Assembly (NCBI RefSeq): GCF_016786355.1
Contig: NZ_JADWYX010000016.1
Span: 1-64,000, forward strand
Source: Frankia sp. AgB1.9
GTDB taxonomy: Bacteria; Actinomycetota; Actinomycetes; Frankiales; Frankiaceae
Direction: 5' to 3'
Length of the DNA: 64,000 nt
The notes below the pieces were generated by a model that made no database searches, had not been told where the DNA came from, and worked only from the letters and a program-made list of their open reading frames with translations. Of this stretch, positions 1-7,139 are shown one piece after another. The translations under genes were made by a program, and so were the position numbers. Numbering within the stretch: position 1 is the first letter of the stretch; each line of letters starts with the position of its first letter.

Positions 1-287
1 CGCGGGCCGGGGGGGGGGGGGGGCGGGGGGCGCGCCCCGACCCCGTCCACCTCTACCTGGAGGCGAACAACTGCGGGACGGTGCCCGACGTACGCGGCCT
101 GAGCCTCGACAGCGCGGCCGCCGCCCTCAAGGCCCGCGGGCTGAACAACATCCCGTATGTCTACGAGTGTCTGGGCTCGCCGAGTGCCGGCGTCGTCGTC
201 AGCCAGGCTCCCGCCCCCGGCACGAACCAGCTCGCCACCGAGCCCGTCAGCCTCGAACTGCAGGCCGACAACTGCGCTCGGTCCTGA
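1..287 (+). CDS. C-terminal end of a PASTA-domain protein (partial)
   Basis: The frame is open from base 3 to the TGA at 285-287, so only the last 94 or so residues are visible and the start lies outside the window. The visible part holds one whole PASTA-type repeat (begins VPDVRGLSLDSAA, contains VVSQAPAPGT) and the tail of a preceding repeat ending LEANNC, much like the end of the last repeat (LQADNC). PASTA repeats bind muropeptides or beta-lactams and sit outside the membrane on PknB-type kinases or penicillin-binding proteins; which kind this is cannot be told. The paired Cys at the repeat ends is unusual and could form disulphides. The gene overlaps the 3' end of the convergent GGDEF gene by about 41 bp. 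Confidence 0.65.
   Translation, partial: RAGGGGGRGARPDPVHLYLEANNCGTVPDVRGLSLDSAAAALKARGLNNIPYVYECLGSPSAGVVVSQAPAPGTNQLATEPVSLELQADNCARS
9..30. repeat. poly-G tract at window edge
   Basis: Fifteen consecutive G, one C, then six G. In the PASTA frame this reads as a glycine run. It may be a Gly-rich linker between repeats, or a sequencing or assembly artefact. Confidence 0.5.
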
Positions 288-2631
288 CCCCGCCGAACAG
301 GTGGCCGGACGCGAGCGCGCAGCCGAGCTCGCGGACGCGGGCGGCCGCCGCCTCGTCGTTCACCCCGGCGGCGACCACCGTCAGGCCCAGCTGACGAACC
401 GCCGTCAGGAGGGCATTGAGCAGGACGGCCGTTCGCGGCTCGTGCCGGCTGCCGACGACCACCTCGGTGAACGACGAATCCAGCACGACGATGTCCGCCG
501 GCAGGACGCGCAACGCGGAGAGGGACGTGTCGTAGCGGCCCAGATGGGCCAGCGAGATCGACATGCCCAGCGCGCGCAGGTGCTCAAGCTCGCGGGCCGC
601 CGCGGCCAGGTCCGGCGCCTGCGAGGTCGCCTCGACGCCGAGCACCAGCTCCCGCGGACTCGTGCCCGTGACGTCGAGGGCCTCCAGGACCTCACGCGTC
701 GTCGACTCGTCGGCGAACCGCTCCGCGGAGATCACGACATGCACGGGCATTGGACCGCCGGCCTGGCCACGCAGCGCGGCGGCGTGCCCGCAGGCCGCGC
801 GCAGCAACTGGCTGTCCAGCGCGGGGATGAGGCCCGCCGACCGGGCCACGACAACCAGCCGGCTCGGCTGCACCGGCCCCAGGTCGGGATGCGTCCAGGT
901 GAGCCGGGCTTCGTGCGCGACGGTCACCCGGCTGGCGAGATCGACGATCGGCCGATAGTCGACGTCGAGCGTGCCCCCGGCCCGGTCGCCGCTCAGTGCC
1001 GCGCCCAGCGCTGAGCGCAGGGCACTGGGCGACCGCGGCCCGAGCAGCTCCGGCCCGTAGATCGTCAGCGTCCCGGCGGCGTTCGCCTTCGCGGTGTACA
1101 TGGCGACATCGGCCCGGTGCAGCAGTGCCTCCGGACTGATCGGGCCGCTGTCCGGTTCCACGACGACCAGGCCGAGGCTCGCCAGGACGGTGCACTCGCT
1201 GTCGGCGACGATGATCGGCGCACGGATCGCGTCGCCGAGCCGCCGGCTGATCTGTTCGGGGTCGTCGGTCAGCGGCTCCAGCAGGATGGCGAACTCGTCG
1301 CCGCCCAGCCTCGCGACCGTGTCGCTGCCGCGCACCGCGCCCAGCAGCCGAGCGGCGGTGACCCGCAGCAGCTCGTCGCCGGCCGCGTGACCGAGCGCGT
1401 CGTTGATGTGTTTGAAGTCGTCCAGATCGCAGTAGAGCAGCGCCAGCCGGCTCGGCGCCCTGGCCCGCCGGGCGAGCGCCTGGGCGAGCCGGTCGGCGAA
1501 CAGGGCCCGGTTCGCCAGGCCCGTCAGCGGGTCGTGGAATGCCTGGCGGCGCATGGCGAGCCGGTCCTCCTCGACGCGAGTGACGAGGTTCGTGTTGTCC
1601 GCCATCGTGATCATCTGACGGATCAGGGCCAACAGGAACAGCGCCAGCAGGGCCCACACCTCGCGGGGAATTCCGAGCTGTCTCGGCAGGTGCGTCAGCG
1701 TCACCGCGGCGGCGACGGGCAGCGGGACGTAGGGCAGCGCCGCGTGCCACCAACGCCGGCGAGCACCCGTGTCGGCGGTTTCATCAACCAGTGGCCCCTC
1801 CGCGCCGGCCGCCGGGGGCGTGGGAGCCGGCGGCAGCAGGGTCGCTCCCGCGATCAGCAGGGGCCCGACGGCCATCCCGAGGTTCAGCACCGGCCGGCTG
1901 TCGCCCAGGCCGTGGATCGCGGAGTACAGGGAGGCGAGCGTCGACAGCGCGAAGGCCAGCTCACCGACCCCGAGCAGCAGCAAGCCGAGCGGCCGGCGCG
2001 GCCGCCGGAACGCCGCGATGAGGATCACCGCCACGACGAGCGTCTGGCCGATGCCGGTGGAGATGAAGTAGTAGATCGTCGAGGACTGCGACCCGGCGCC
2101 GAGAGCGCGGTTGAGCAGGACCATCCAGGCGATCAGCGCGAGCGCCCCGGTCACGATCAGGCTGTCGAGCGCGGCTACGAGGTGCCACCGCCGGCCTGGG
2201 AGTGCGTCCCGCCCGCGTAGGCCTATGTCGTAGGGATCGGCCGGATAGAGCAGCAGCCCGGCCAGCCCGCACAGCCAGGGCAGGACCGGGGCCACCAGCA
2301 GGACGTCGTTCTTCGGCGTCGGGATGGCGCGTTCGGTGCCCAGGTTGCCGAGCAGGACCAGGGCGCCGATGAGAGCCCCGCCCAGGAGCATTGCGCCCAT
2401 CAGCGCACGCCAGAGCCGTTCCACACCGCGTTGGCGGCTCGCCGCCCACAGGCACAGCCCGCCGCCGCCCAGCAGGCCGCCGGACAGGCTGACCCGCAGC
2501 ACGGCCAACGCCAGGTCGACCGGCAGTACGACCGCGCACAGCGCCAGCACGAGCGAGTAGACGACCGTGGCGACGGCGAACCACCGCGCGCCGCGACCGG
2601 CCCGCGCCGAGACTGCCGCTCCATCGCCCAT
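247..2631 (-). CDS. membrane GGDEF protein with degenerate EAL domain
   Basis: About 794 residues. I chose the ATG at 2631 because AGGAGG lies 11-12 bases upstream; the frame stays open to 2733. The N-terminal ~340 residues contain eight or more hydrophobic segments. A GGDEF domain follows, with intact RLGGDEF near residue 443 and an RxxD product-inhibition motif (RGSD) five residues before it, so c-di-GMP synthesis is plausible. The C-terminal ~255 residues have the EAL fold but the signature reads HEARLTW, the LSVN Asn is replaced (VISAE), the DDFG motif reads LAHLGR and the KID Lys is gone. From family knowledge these are metal and catalytic ligands, so phosphodiesterase activity is probably lost and the domain may be a sensor. 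Transcribed alone, convergent with the PASTA gene. Confidence 0.88.
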   Translation of the reverse strand: MGDGAAVSARAGRGARWFAVATVVYSLVLALCAVVLPVDLALAVLRVSLSGGLLGGGGLCLWAASRQRGVERLWRALMGAMLLGGALIGALVLLGNLGTERAIPTPKNDVLLVAPVLPWLCGLAGLLLYPADPYDIGLRGRDALPGRRWHLVAALDSLIVTGALALIAWMVLLNRALGAGSQSSTIYYFISTGIGQTLVVAVILIAAFRRPRRPLGLLLLGVGELAFALSTLASLYSAIHGLGDSRPVLNLGMAVGPLLIAGATLLPPAPTPPAAGAEGPLVDETADTGARRRWWHAALPYVPLPVAAAVTLTHLPRQLGIPREVWALLALFLLALIRQMITMADNTNLVTRVEEDRLAMRRQAFHDPLTGLANRALFADRLAQALARRARAPSRLALLYCDLDDFKHINDALGHAAGDELLRVTAARLLGAVRGSDTVARLGGDEFAILLEPLTDDPEQISRRLGDAIRAPIIVADSECTVLASLGLVVVEPDSGPISPEALLHRADVAMYTAKANAAGTLTIYGPELLGPRSPSALRSALGAALSGDRAGGTLDVDYRPIVDLASRVTVAHEARLTWTHPDLGPVQPSRLVVVARSAGLIPALDSQLLRAACGHAAALRGQAGGPMPVHVVISAERFADESTTREVLEALDVTGTSPRELVLGVEATSQAPDLAAAARELEHLRALGMSISLAHLGRYDTSLSALRVLPADIVVLDSSFTEVVVGSRHEPRTAVLLNALLTAVRQLGLTVVAAGVNDEAAAARVRELGCALASGHLFGGVRTERSCRPAVRG

Positions 2632-2782
2632 GACCGGCCGAGCTCCTCCTGGCCAGCAGGCAGGCGCGAACGGAGCGCCGAGGCGCCGCCGGCCTCCGGT
2701 CAACCCATTCCCCCCGCCACACGCAGGGAACACATACAGTTACCTAAAGCGACCAGTTGTGGACTGGGGCGACGGCGCCTGG

Positions 2783-3358
2783 TCAGCCGCCTGTGCCGCC
2801 GAGCACCACGCGCACGACCAGGTCGGCGTCGTCGGCCGTCGGCGCTTCCTGCCGGCTGAGCACGCGGTAGAGCAGCGAGCCGATGAGCACGCCGGCGATC
2901 GTCGGCACCGGGGCCTCCGAGCCGAGCTGCCCCGCCATCCGGGCCACCTCCAGCCTGTCCCGCAACAGCTGCTCGTGCGGCGCGGTGAACCGCTCGTACA
3001 GGACGTCGGCGACGGCATGGTCCTCCGCCGTGGCCGCGGTGAGGGCGAGGATGAGGCTCGTGCCACCGGAGGCCAGCCGCGACGTCCAGTCGCGCAGCCA
3101 GGCGCGCAGGTCGGCCTCGATGTCTCCCGTGTCGGGCGGCGGAACCAGCGGTGGCGCGAGGCCACCCTCCAGGGCCGCGTCGGCGACGACGGCGCCCTTC
3201 GAGCCCCACCAGCGGTAGATCGTCTGCTTGCCGACGCCGGCCCGGGCGGCGATGGCGTCGATCGTCAGCCGCTCGTACCCGCGTTCGAGCAGCAGGTCAC
3301 GGGCCGCGTCGAGGATCGCGAGCCGCGAGCTCTCACTGCGCCGACGCCCGCCTGTCAT
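2783..3358 (-). CDS. TetR-family transcriptional regulator
   Basis: 191 residues from the ATG at 3358 (AAAGGG just upstream; an in-frame start at 3388 is less likely). The N-terminal helix-turn-helix is typical of TetR (LTIDAIAARAGVGKQTIYR, then WWGSKGAVV). The C-terminal ligand domain is the generic TetR_C type and gives no hint of the effector. It is divergent from the SDR gene at 3454, and the 95-bp gap holds an inverted repeat that is a likely operator. The simplest model is a repressor of itself and of the two downstream SDR genes. Confidence 0.88.
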   Translation of the reverse strand: MTGGRRRSESSRLAILDAARDLLLERGYERLTIDAIAARAGVGKQTIYRWWGSKGAVVADAALEGGLAPPLVPPPDTGDIEADLRAWLRDWTSRLASGGTSLILALTAATAEDHAVADVLYERFTAPHEQLLRDRLEVARMAGQLGSEAPVPTIAGVLIGSLLYRVLSRQEAPTADDADLVVRVVLGGTGG

Positions 3359-3398
3359 CCCTTTGAGTCTAGAAGCGCCCCGACGCAACCCGCGGGCG

Positions 3399-3404
3399 TA
3401 TAGT
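3399..3404 (+). promoter_or_regulatory. candidate -10 element for the SDR gene
   Basis: TATAGT stands out in this GC-rich DNA, 50 bp before the SDR start and just before the inverted repeat, so bound repressor would cover the probable transcription start. No convincing -35 was found at the right spacing. Confidence 0.35.
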
Positions 3405-3407
3405 CCC

Positions 3408-3433
3408 GTTTCCGAGACTGGTCGTCTCGAAAC
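3408..3433. promoter_or_regulatory. inverted-repeat operator between tetR and SDR
   Basis: CGAGAC and GTCTCG form a perfect 6-bp inverted repeat around a 5-base spacer. It extends outward as GTTT / AAAC with a single extra C on the left. Its position between divergent tetR and target gene is typical of TetR operators. Confidence 0.55.
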
Positions 3434-3453
3434 TGGACGTTTGGAGCTCGGGC

Positions 3454-4296
3454 ATGCCGAACGAGGTACTGGTGGTCATCGGCACGGGGGGCATGGGCGC
3501 CGCCGTCGCCCATCGCGTCGGCACCGGCAAGGCGGTGCTGCTGGCCGACTACGACGAGACCGCGCTGGGCGCCGTGGCCGAGGTCCTGCGCGACGAGGGC
3601 CAGCAGGTGACGACGCAGGTCGTGGACGTCTCGTCCCGGGAGTCGGTGTACGCGCTCGCACGGGCCGCCGCGGCCCTCGGCCCGGTCCGGCACGTGGTCC
3701 ACACCGCCGGGCTCTCCCCCGCGCAGGCTCCGGTCGACGCGATCCTGAAGGTCGACCTGCTCGGCACCGCGCTGGTGCTCGACGCGTTCGCCGAGGTCAT
3801 CGCGGTGGGCGGCGCCGGCGTGGTCATCTCCAGCATGTCCGGCTACCTCGCTCCCCCGCCGGCCCGCGAGATCGAGGCCGCCCTCGCCAACACCGCGACC
3901 GACGAGCTGCTGGCGCTGCCGTTCACCGCGGTCGACGCGTTCCCGAGCCCGGGTTACGCCTACTCCTTCGCGAAGCGGGCCAACCAGCTGCGGGTGCGGG
4001 CGGCGAGCGTCGCGTGGGGTGGGCGGGGCGCCCGGGTCAACTCGATCAGCCCCGGGGTCATCTCGACCAAGATGGGCCAGCAGGAGCTCGCGACCGAGTC
4101 GGGCGCCGGCATGCGCGCGATGGTGGCGGCCTCGGGGACCGGCCGGCTCGGCTCGCCGGACGACATCGCCGCCGCCACCGAGTTCCTCCTGTCGGACGCG
4201 GCCTCGTTCGTCACCGGGATCGACCTGCTCGTCGACGGGGGCGCGGTCGCCGCGGTCTCGACCGGCCGGGTCGACCTGTTCGCCGGGCGGAGCTGA
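3454..4296 (+). CDS. short-chain dehydrogenase/reductase (atypical)
   Basis: 280 residues. The N-terminal Rossmann motif is shortened to GTGGMG near residue 10 and lacks the usual TGxxxGIG spacing. HTAGLS stands in for NNAG, SSMSG supplies the catalytic Ser, and Y170-x3-K174 (YSFAK) supplies the Tyr and Lys. The C-terminal LLVDGG motif is standard. It should be an NAD(P)-dependent oxidoreductase of unknown substrate. The long insertion between the Ser and the Tyr (about residues 130-165, Ala/Pro rich) is seen in 3-alpha-hydroxysteroid dehydrogenase-like SDRs. It starts about 95 bp from the divergent tetR gene and is followed at 114 bp by another SDR gene. Confidence 0.85.
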   Translation: MPNEVLVVIGTGGMGAAVAHRVGTGKAVLLADYDETALGAVAEVLRDEGQQVTTQVVDVSSRESVYALARAAAALGPVRHVVHTAGLSPAQAPVDAILKVDLLGTALVLDAFAEVIAVGGAGVVISSMSGYLAPPPAREIEAALANTATDELLALPFTAVDAFPSPGYAYSFAKRANQLRVRAASVAWGGRGARVNSISPGVISTKMGQQELATESGAGMRAMVAASGTGRLGSPDDIAAATEFLLSDAASFVTGIDLLVDGGAVAAVSTGRVDLFAGRS

Positions 4297-4333
4297 CCGA
4301 GATCTGGCGCCTGGGGCCGGTTGCGGGCACCGT

Positions 4334-4389
4334 GTCTACCCGGGAGTCAGCGTCTACCGGGGAAGTCAGCTCTCCCGCGGAAGTCAGCC
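4334..4389 (+). repeat. three imperfect ~19-bp direct repeats
   Basis: Copies at 4334-4351, 4352-4370 and 4371-4389 all end in GTCAGC(C); the first two begin GTCTACC. They fill the space between the two SDR genes just before the GTG start of the second. They could be a regulator site array or slippage-derived. Confidence 0.6.
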
Positions 4390-4409
4390 GAGGGCAGGAG
4401 GAGCCAGCC

Positions 4410-5180
4410 GTGCAGGTTGATCTCGCCGGCAAGGTCGCGCTCGTGACCGGGGCGTCGCAGGGCATCGGTGCGGCCATCGCGCGGACGTTCGCCGAGAACG
4501 GCGCCAAGGTGATGCTGAGCTCGCGCAAGCGGGAGGGCCTGGAGAAGGCGGCGGCGTCGATCGACGGCGAGGTCGCAATTCACCCGGCGCACGCGGGCAG
4601 TCCGGAGGCGGCCGAGGAGACCGTCGCCGCGACGCTCGCGACGTTCGGCCGCCTGGACATCCTGGTCAACAACGCCGCCACCAGCCCGTACGCGGGCCCA
4701 CTGATCGACATCGACCTGCCGCGGTTCGACAAGACCGTCGAGGTCAACCTGCGCGCGCCGCTCGTCTGGACCCAGCAGGCCTGGCGGCAGTGGCAGTCCG
4801 AGCACGGCGGCAGCGTCCTGAACATCGCCTCGATCGGCGCGATGAAGTTCGGCGGCCCGATCGGCGCCTACGACATGACCAAGGCGGGCCTGGTCCACCT
4901 GACCAAGCACCTCGCGACCGAACTGGGACCCGCTGTCCGGGTCAACGCCCTCGCCCCGGGGCTCGTCCAGACCAACTTCGCCCGCTACCTGTGGGAGGGC
5001 AGGGACGCGGACCCGGCCGAGGCCGCCTGGCCCTGGCCGATGGCGCGGCTGGGCCAGCCGGCCGACATCGCGTCGGCTGCCCTGTGGCTGTCCAGCGAGC
5101 ACGCGGGCTGGATCACCGGAGAGGTCCTGGTCGTCGACGGCGGCTCCCTGCTCGGCTCCGGGGTCACCCCGGCGGGCTGA
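4410..5180 (+). CDS. classical short-chain dehydrogenase (FabG-like)
   Basis: 256 residues from the GTG at 4410, chosen because AGGAGGAG lies 7-13 bases upstream and the Rossmann motif then falls at the usual residue 13-20 (TGASQGIG). NNAA replaces NNAG; the catalytic set is Ser in NIASIG, Y154 and K158 (YDMTK). PG and WITGEVLVVDGG motifs complete a classical SDR, probably NADPH-dependent beta-ketoacyl or alcohol/ketone chemistry; the substrate is unknown. It shares direction with the SDR at 3454 and may be cotranscribed or have its own promoter in the repeat region. Confidence 0.9.
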   Translation: MQVDLAGKVALVTGASQGIGAAIARTFAENGAKVMLSSRKREGLEKAAASIDGEVAIHPAHAGSPEAAEETVAATLATFGRLDILVNNAATSPYAGPLIDIDLPRFDKTVEVNLRAPLVWTQQAWRQWQSEHGGSVLNIASIGAMKFGGPIGAYDMTKAGLVHLTKHLATELGPAVRVNALAPGLVQTNFARYLWEGRDADPAEAAWPWPMARLGQPADIASAALWLSSEHAGWITGEVLVVDGGSLLGSGVTPAG

Positions 5181-5243
5181 GCCACCGTCGCGGGCGCCCA
5201 CGGATCGAGCGGCAGGCACCGTTTGCCCTGCTACCGTTGAGGA

Positions 5244-7010
5244 ATGGCGGTGCCTGACGGGGACTCGCCGTCGGTCGGGCTACTCGCCGGGCATGGCGTG
5301 GTCCTCGCCGGGCTGGCTGGGGCGAACGTCTGGCTCGGGCTGCGGTACGGCGCCGCCGAGCTGCCCGACCTGGTCTCCGAGATCTCCCAGGGTGTCTTCT
5401 TCGCGGCCGCCGGGCTGGCCATCTGGCGCCTGCGTCCGCGTAGCCGGACCGGGCTCTGGATGCTCGCCCTGGGCTATCTGGTGTTCGTCGACAACCCCCA
5501 CGACCTGCAGATCTCGACGGCCGCGCCCGGCTACACCGCGCTGACCGTCGTCGCGGTCACCACGTTCATGGCGCAGTACGCGATCGGCGGGCACATTCTG
5601 CTCGCGTACCCGTCGGGCCGGCTGCCTGGCCGGCCGGAGCGGCTGGTCGTCGCGAGCTGTTTCGGCCTGGCCCTGGCGGGCGGCTTCCTGCTCCTGGTGA
5701 GCCGTACCGTCGATGCCTCGACCTGCACGTTCTGGTGCTACCAGAGCCCGGTCCGGCTGATCCACAGCGCCCGGTTCTACCACGCCGCCGGGCTGGCCGA
5801 CCTGATCGTCTGGATCGGGCTGGCGGGCGCAATCCTTCTGCTGCTCGTGCGGCACGCGCGGCGCTCGACCCCGCGCCGCCGCCGGACACTGCGGCTCGCG
5901 TTCGCGATGTTCGGTCTCGCCCTGGCGCTTTTCGCGGGGCACGAGATCGCCGCCGCGGCGACCGGCCTCGGGTCCCCGGCCGAGCTGGCTCTCTACTACC
6001 TGCACCAGTGGGCGGCGGTCGCCTCGCTGACCGTTCCGTTCTTCGCCGGCCTGCTCTCCGAGCGGCTGGCCTTCGCCTCGGTCGGTGCCCTCGTGGGCCG
6101 GCTCGGGCACGTCACGGCCGGCGAGGTCGAGGCCGCGTTGGGCGAGCTGCTGGGCGACGACGGCCTGCGGGTCGCGTTCCCGACGGCCGACGGGCTGGTC
6201 GACACCGCCGGGCATCCCTACCCACCCCCATCGGACGCGGCCCGGGCCGTCACGCCGCTGGGTGACCCGCCGGTCGCCCTGCTGCTGCACGACCCGGCGC
6301 TGGCCGAGCAGCAGACGCTGCTCGACGCGGCCGCCGGCGCCGCCCGGCTGGCGCTCGAAAACGCGCGGCTGCACGCCGAGGTGCGCCGGCAGGTCGCCGA
6401 GGTGCGCGCCTCGCGGCAGCGGCTCTCGGAGACGGCGGACGCGGAGCGACGGCGCCTGGAGCGAGATCTGCACGACGGCGCGCAGCAACGCCTGCTCGGC
6501 ATCGGCCTGAGCCTCGGCGTGCTGCGCGAGCAGCTGGGCGGGGCCGCCGGGCCGGACCTGGTCGACGACCTGCGGCAGGAGCTGCACGCCGCGATCCACG
6601 AGCTGCGTGATCTTGCCCAGGGCATCCGGCCCGCGATCCTGACCGAGCACGGGCTCGGCGCCGCCCTGGCCGAGCTGGCCCGGCGGGCGGTGATCCGAGT
6701 GAGCCTCGACATCGACGTGCCCGAGCGTGTCGATCCGGTCCTCGAGGCGACCGTCTACTACGTCGTCAGCGAGGCGCTCCAGAACGTGGCCAAGCACGCC
6801 GGCGTCGACGAGGCCCGACTGTCTGTGGTCCGGGAGCCGCGCCAGCTGCTGATCGAGGTCACGGACCGGGGCGTCGGCGGGGCGCTGGTCGCCGGCGGGA
6901 CCGGGCTGCGGGGCCTGCTCGACCGGGTCGACGCCGTCGGCGGCGGCCTGCGGATCGACTCGCCGGCCGGCGGCGGCACCCGCCTGCGCGCGGTGCTCCC
7001 ATGTGCGTGA
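5244..7010 (+). CDS. NarL-type sensor histidine kinase, orphan
   Basis: 588 residues. The first ~275 form an integral membrane sensor with about eight hydrophobic helices. A GAF-like stretch (residues ~290-380) and a short coiled coil (LHAEVRRQVAEVRAS) follow, then the HisKA_3 domain with phospho-acceptor His410 in ERDLHDGAQQR. The ATPase domain has the N box (SEALQNVAKHA), G1 (DRGVGGA) and G2 (GTGLRGLLDRV). Family partners are LuxR/NarL response regulators, usually encoded next door; none is here, so the partner is elsewhere. The start ATG at 5244 has GAGG immediately before it, too close for ideal spacing; a GTG at 5250 is an alternative. Confidence 0.88.
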   Translation: MAVPDGDSPSVGLLAGHGVVLAGLAGANVWLGLRYGAAELPDLVSEISQGVFFAAAGLAIWRLRPRSRTGLWMLALGYLVFVDNPHDLQISTAAPGYTALTVVAVTTFMAQYAIGGHILLAYPSGRLPGRPERLVVASCFGLALAGGFLLLVSRTVDASTCTFWCYQSPVRLIHSARFYHAAGLADLIVWIGLAGAILLLLVRHARRSTPRRRRTLRLAFAMFGLALALFAGHEIAAAATGLGSPAELALYYLHQWAAVASLTVPFFAGLLSERLAFASVGALVGRLGHVTAGEVEAALGELLGDDGLRVAFPTADGLVDTAGHPYPPPSDAARAVTPLGDPPVALLLHDPALAEQQTLLDAAAGAARLALENARLHAEVRRQVAEVRASRQRLSETADAERRRLERDLHDGAQQRLLGIGLSLGVLREQLGGAAGPDLVDDLRQELHAAIHELRDLAQGIRPAILTEHGLGAALAELARRAVIRVSLDIDVPERVDPVLEATVYYVVSEALQNVAKHAGVDEARLSVVREPRQLLIEVTDRGVGGALVAGGTGLRGLLDRVDAVGGGLRIDSPAGGGTRLRAVLPCA

Positions 7011-7139
7011 TCGCCGCCGGCCGACGGTAGCCGCCGCGCGCCTTGCTGAGGGGCGCACCCGCGCGTAACTTCAGGTAGTCCTTTGCGTACAGATAGCGAT
7101 CTCCACGTCAACGCGCCCGTCGAAGGTGGATGTTCGGGG

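Noticed and set aside
157-1014. Plus-strand frame opposite the GGDEF/EAL gene
   Set aside because: Low-complexity Arg/Gly/Asp composition and no ribosome site; the minus strand encodes an EAL fold.
3367-3372. TCTAGA near the first tetR gene as a further island site
   Set aside because: Only the six-base core is present, outside the island, and without the flanking AT-rich palindrome.
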